Positions 62,865-64,000 of a stretch of DNA of 64,000 bases are shown here, piece by piece; the stretch's first letter is position 1; each line of letters starts with the position of its first letter. The translations under genes and the position numbers were made by a program. Origin of the DNA: Paeniglutamicibacter psychrophenolicus (lineage in GTDB: Bacteria > Actinomycetota > Actinomycetes > Actinomycetales > Micrococcaceae); the NCBI RefSeq assembly GCF_030812255.1, contig NZ_JAUSSH010000002.1, positions 372,001-436,000 on the forward strand. The letters are read 5' to 3'. The notes under the pieces were generated by a model. It was not told the DNA's origin. It did not search any database and saw nothing but the letters and a program-made list of their open reading frames with translations.

Positions 62865-62893
62865 GATATGCCACACATGAATCTGTGTTTGAA
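62865..62893 (-). promoter_or_regulatory. Candidate promoter/operator of the fructose operon
   Basis: On the minus strand: TTCAAA (62893-62888), 17 bases, CATATC (62870-62865), 19 bases before the fruR ATG. The spacer contains a CACA..TGTG inverted repeat that could be the FruR site. Confidence 0.45.
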
Positions 62894-63168
62894 TGACTTT
62901 ATGCCCGCTTGTGTGGCAACGTCAAGTGGTTTGCGGAGGAAATGTGGGATTGCTTGCGGGCGTGCCCGTTTTCTTGGGGGAATCGCAAGCGGTGTTCGCG
63001 AGGGTGGGTGCACCCTTTCTGTGCGTTGACGCGCACCGCTTCCCCGATGCCTGGCGAAACGCTGGGCGATGCCCTGCCGTCCCCTCCGGGGTGCCATATG
63101 ACGAATAGTCAGCGCCTCACCCGTTGCTCGCAAAGCGACGGCATCCCGCCGAGTGGAGCGGGGACTTT
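62894..63168. other. Gap between the fructose operon and the TetR pseudogene
   Basis: No gene or convincing signal seen on either strand. Confidence 0.4.
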
Positions 63169-63748
63169 TTAGCTGTTCGGGGTCAGCGTTTGCTGCAGCT
63201 GCCTGACCAGTTCCAGCATCTGGGTTTCGGTGGCAGGGCATCCAAGGACTCGTTGGCTCCATCCAGGCTCAGCAGCGCATGGTGGTTCAGCCCGTCGCCG
63301 GCAAAGAGCACGAGCTTGGCCAATGCTTCGTTGCCGGTGGCCGGCAAGAGCGCGCCGTACCAGTCGTCGCGGCAGCTGCGCAGCAACTGAAGGGCGTCCG
63401 CGTCACCGGTCTGCGCGAGCCGGTAGTCCGCATCGATGAGACGTTCGAGCAGATTGTCCCGGCTCAACGAGGAGACCAAGTAGCCCTCGGCCGCACGCGG
63501 AAGGTCGGCCGTCATCTGTTCCACTTCCGCGGAGGCCTGCGCCATGAGCTCGGTGAAGATGCCCTGGCGCAGGGCCTGCATGTTGGGAAAGTGGTGTAGC
63601 ACCCCGGCAATGGAGGGCTTGCAGGCGGAGCTGACCGACTCGAGGGTCGCGGCGTGGGTGCCTTGGCGCGAGAGAAGGTTCAGGTACGGGGTGGGGACAT
63701 TCTCCCGCTTTCGGTGCTCGGTGAGCGCTGCACGTTGCTACCCAGCAC
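63169..63748 (-). pseudogene. TetR-family regulator with two frameshifts
   Basis: The start is probably a GTG at 63748 with AAGGA upstream, immediately after the PfkB gene. It reads VLGSNVQRSPSTESGR, then a shift near 63704 is needed to continue into ENVPTPYLNLLSRQGTHAATLESV and the TetR helix-turn-helix (ending GVLHHFPNMQAL). After a normal ligand-domain stretch a second shift near 63227 restores a sensible end (ETQMLELVRQLQQTL, stop at 63169-63171) in place of an Arg/Trp/Cys-rich tail. Both lesions look like the loss of one G in a short G/C run, so base-calling error is as likely as real inactivation. Confidence 0.7.
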
Positions 63749-63757
63749 CCGGGTCCT

Positions 63758-64000
63758 TCAACCGTTGGCGCCCTCCGTGGCGAGGTGCTCGCGCAGCTCC
63801 GCCACGGTGGGAGGGTTGGCCCCGGCCCGCCGCACCGTGATGGCGGCGGCCATCGACGCGGTGCGTCCCAGCGATTCCAGCGAGGCCCGATCCACGCGAA
63901 GTTCCCCGGCGCCCAGCAACGACATGATCATCGCGGCCATGTAGGAATCCCCGGCCCCGATGGTGTCCACGACCGTGGAGGCGACCGAGGGAGCCGAGAA
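63758..64000 (-). CDS. PfkB-family sugar kinase, C-terminal end (cut by window edge)
   Basis: About 80 C-terminal residues before the stop at 63758-63760. The PfkB signature 2 is visible (VVDTIGAGDSYMAAMIM), including the catalytic Asp of GAGD. Members phosphorylate fructose, ribose, ketodeoxygluconate and similar sugars; the substrate cannot be inferred from this fragment. The TetR pseudogene follows 10 bases later in the same direction. Confidence 0.88.
   Translation of the reverse strand, partial: FSAPSVASTVVDTIGAGDSYMAAMIMSLLGAGELRVDRASLESLGRTASMAAAITVRRAGANPPTVAELREHLATEGANG

Overview
The window is a high-GC Gram-positive chromosome segment. The type of genes (a DUF5129 membrane protein, IclR regulators, tripartite tricarboxylate and MHS-family transporters, a PTS fructose operon in fruR-fruK-fruA-ptsH order, GTG starts, AAGGAG ribosome binding sites, ATGA overlaps) points to an actinobacterium, most likely Micrococcaceae (Arthrobacter or a relative). 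No rRNA, tRNA, transposase or CRISPR array was recognised. Most of the window is catabolic and transport functions, each group with its own local regulator.

Layout. 1-1844: left-truncated membrane protein. 2-12 kb: a decayed LysR fragment, a LysR regulator, and two PrpF-type isomerase modules. One is coupled to a tripartite tricarboxylate (TTT) transporter plus a small stress-type protein, the other to a MatC-type dicarboxylate carrier. 11.7-16 kb: an IclR regulator divergent from a polar amino-acid type ABC importer and a metallo-beta-lactamase-fold hydrolase, with a long nested operator between them. 16-20 kb: UPF0158 protein, an ECF sigma factor with SnoaL-like tail divergent from an NAD(P)-binding oxidoreductase with candidate sigma-type promoters on both strands, and a zinc alcohol dehydrogenase. 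20.3-20.9 kb: two overlapping small genes of unknown function and visibly lower GC. 21-24.3 kb: a tandem glycine riboswitch heading an operon of two unrecognised-substrate membrane proteins and an M20 amidohydrolase. 24.6-25 kb: broken SnoaL-like gene. 25.3-30.2 kb: lower-GC block of IclR, zinc alcohol dehydrogenase, MHS transporter and aldehyde dehydrogenase. 30.5-36.9 kb: a 2,124-residue helicase-nuclease (DUF4011/DUF3320 type). 36.9-37.8 kb: DUF1684 protein.

38.2-58.3 kb is the largest functional unit: three paralogous FAD-dependent dehydrogenases, two MHS transporters, a quinate/shikimate dehydrogenase, a Gfo/Idh oxidoreductase, a TIM-barrel isomerase/dehydratase-like protein, an aldo/keto reductase, a YciI-like protein, a zinc dehydrogenase, an SDR, LysR and IclR regulators and a complete TTT transporter. 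Together they look like uptake and stepwise oxidation of hydroaromatic or cyclic polyol acids. 58.3-63 kb is the fructose PTS operon, with a duplicated fragment of the ptsH end plus terminator beside it. The right edge holds a doubly frameshifted TetR gene and a truncated PfkB-family sugar kinase.

The best candidates for something undescribed are the riboswitch-controlled transporter/amidohydrolase operon (a possible glycine-conjugate utilisation system), the flavoprotein-rich hydroaromatic cluster, and an in-frame PrpF-TctC joined reading frame.
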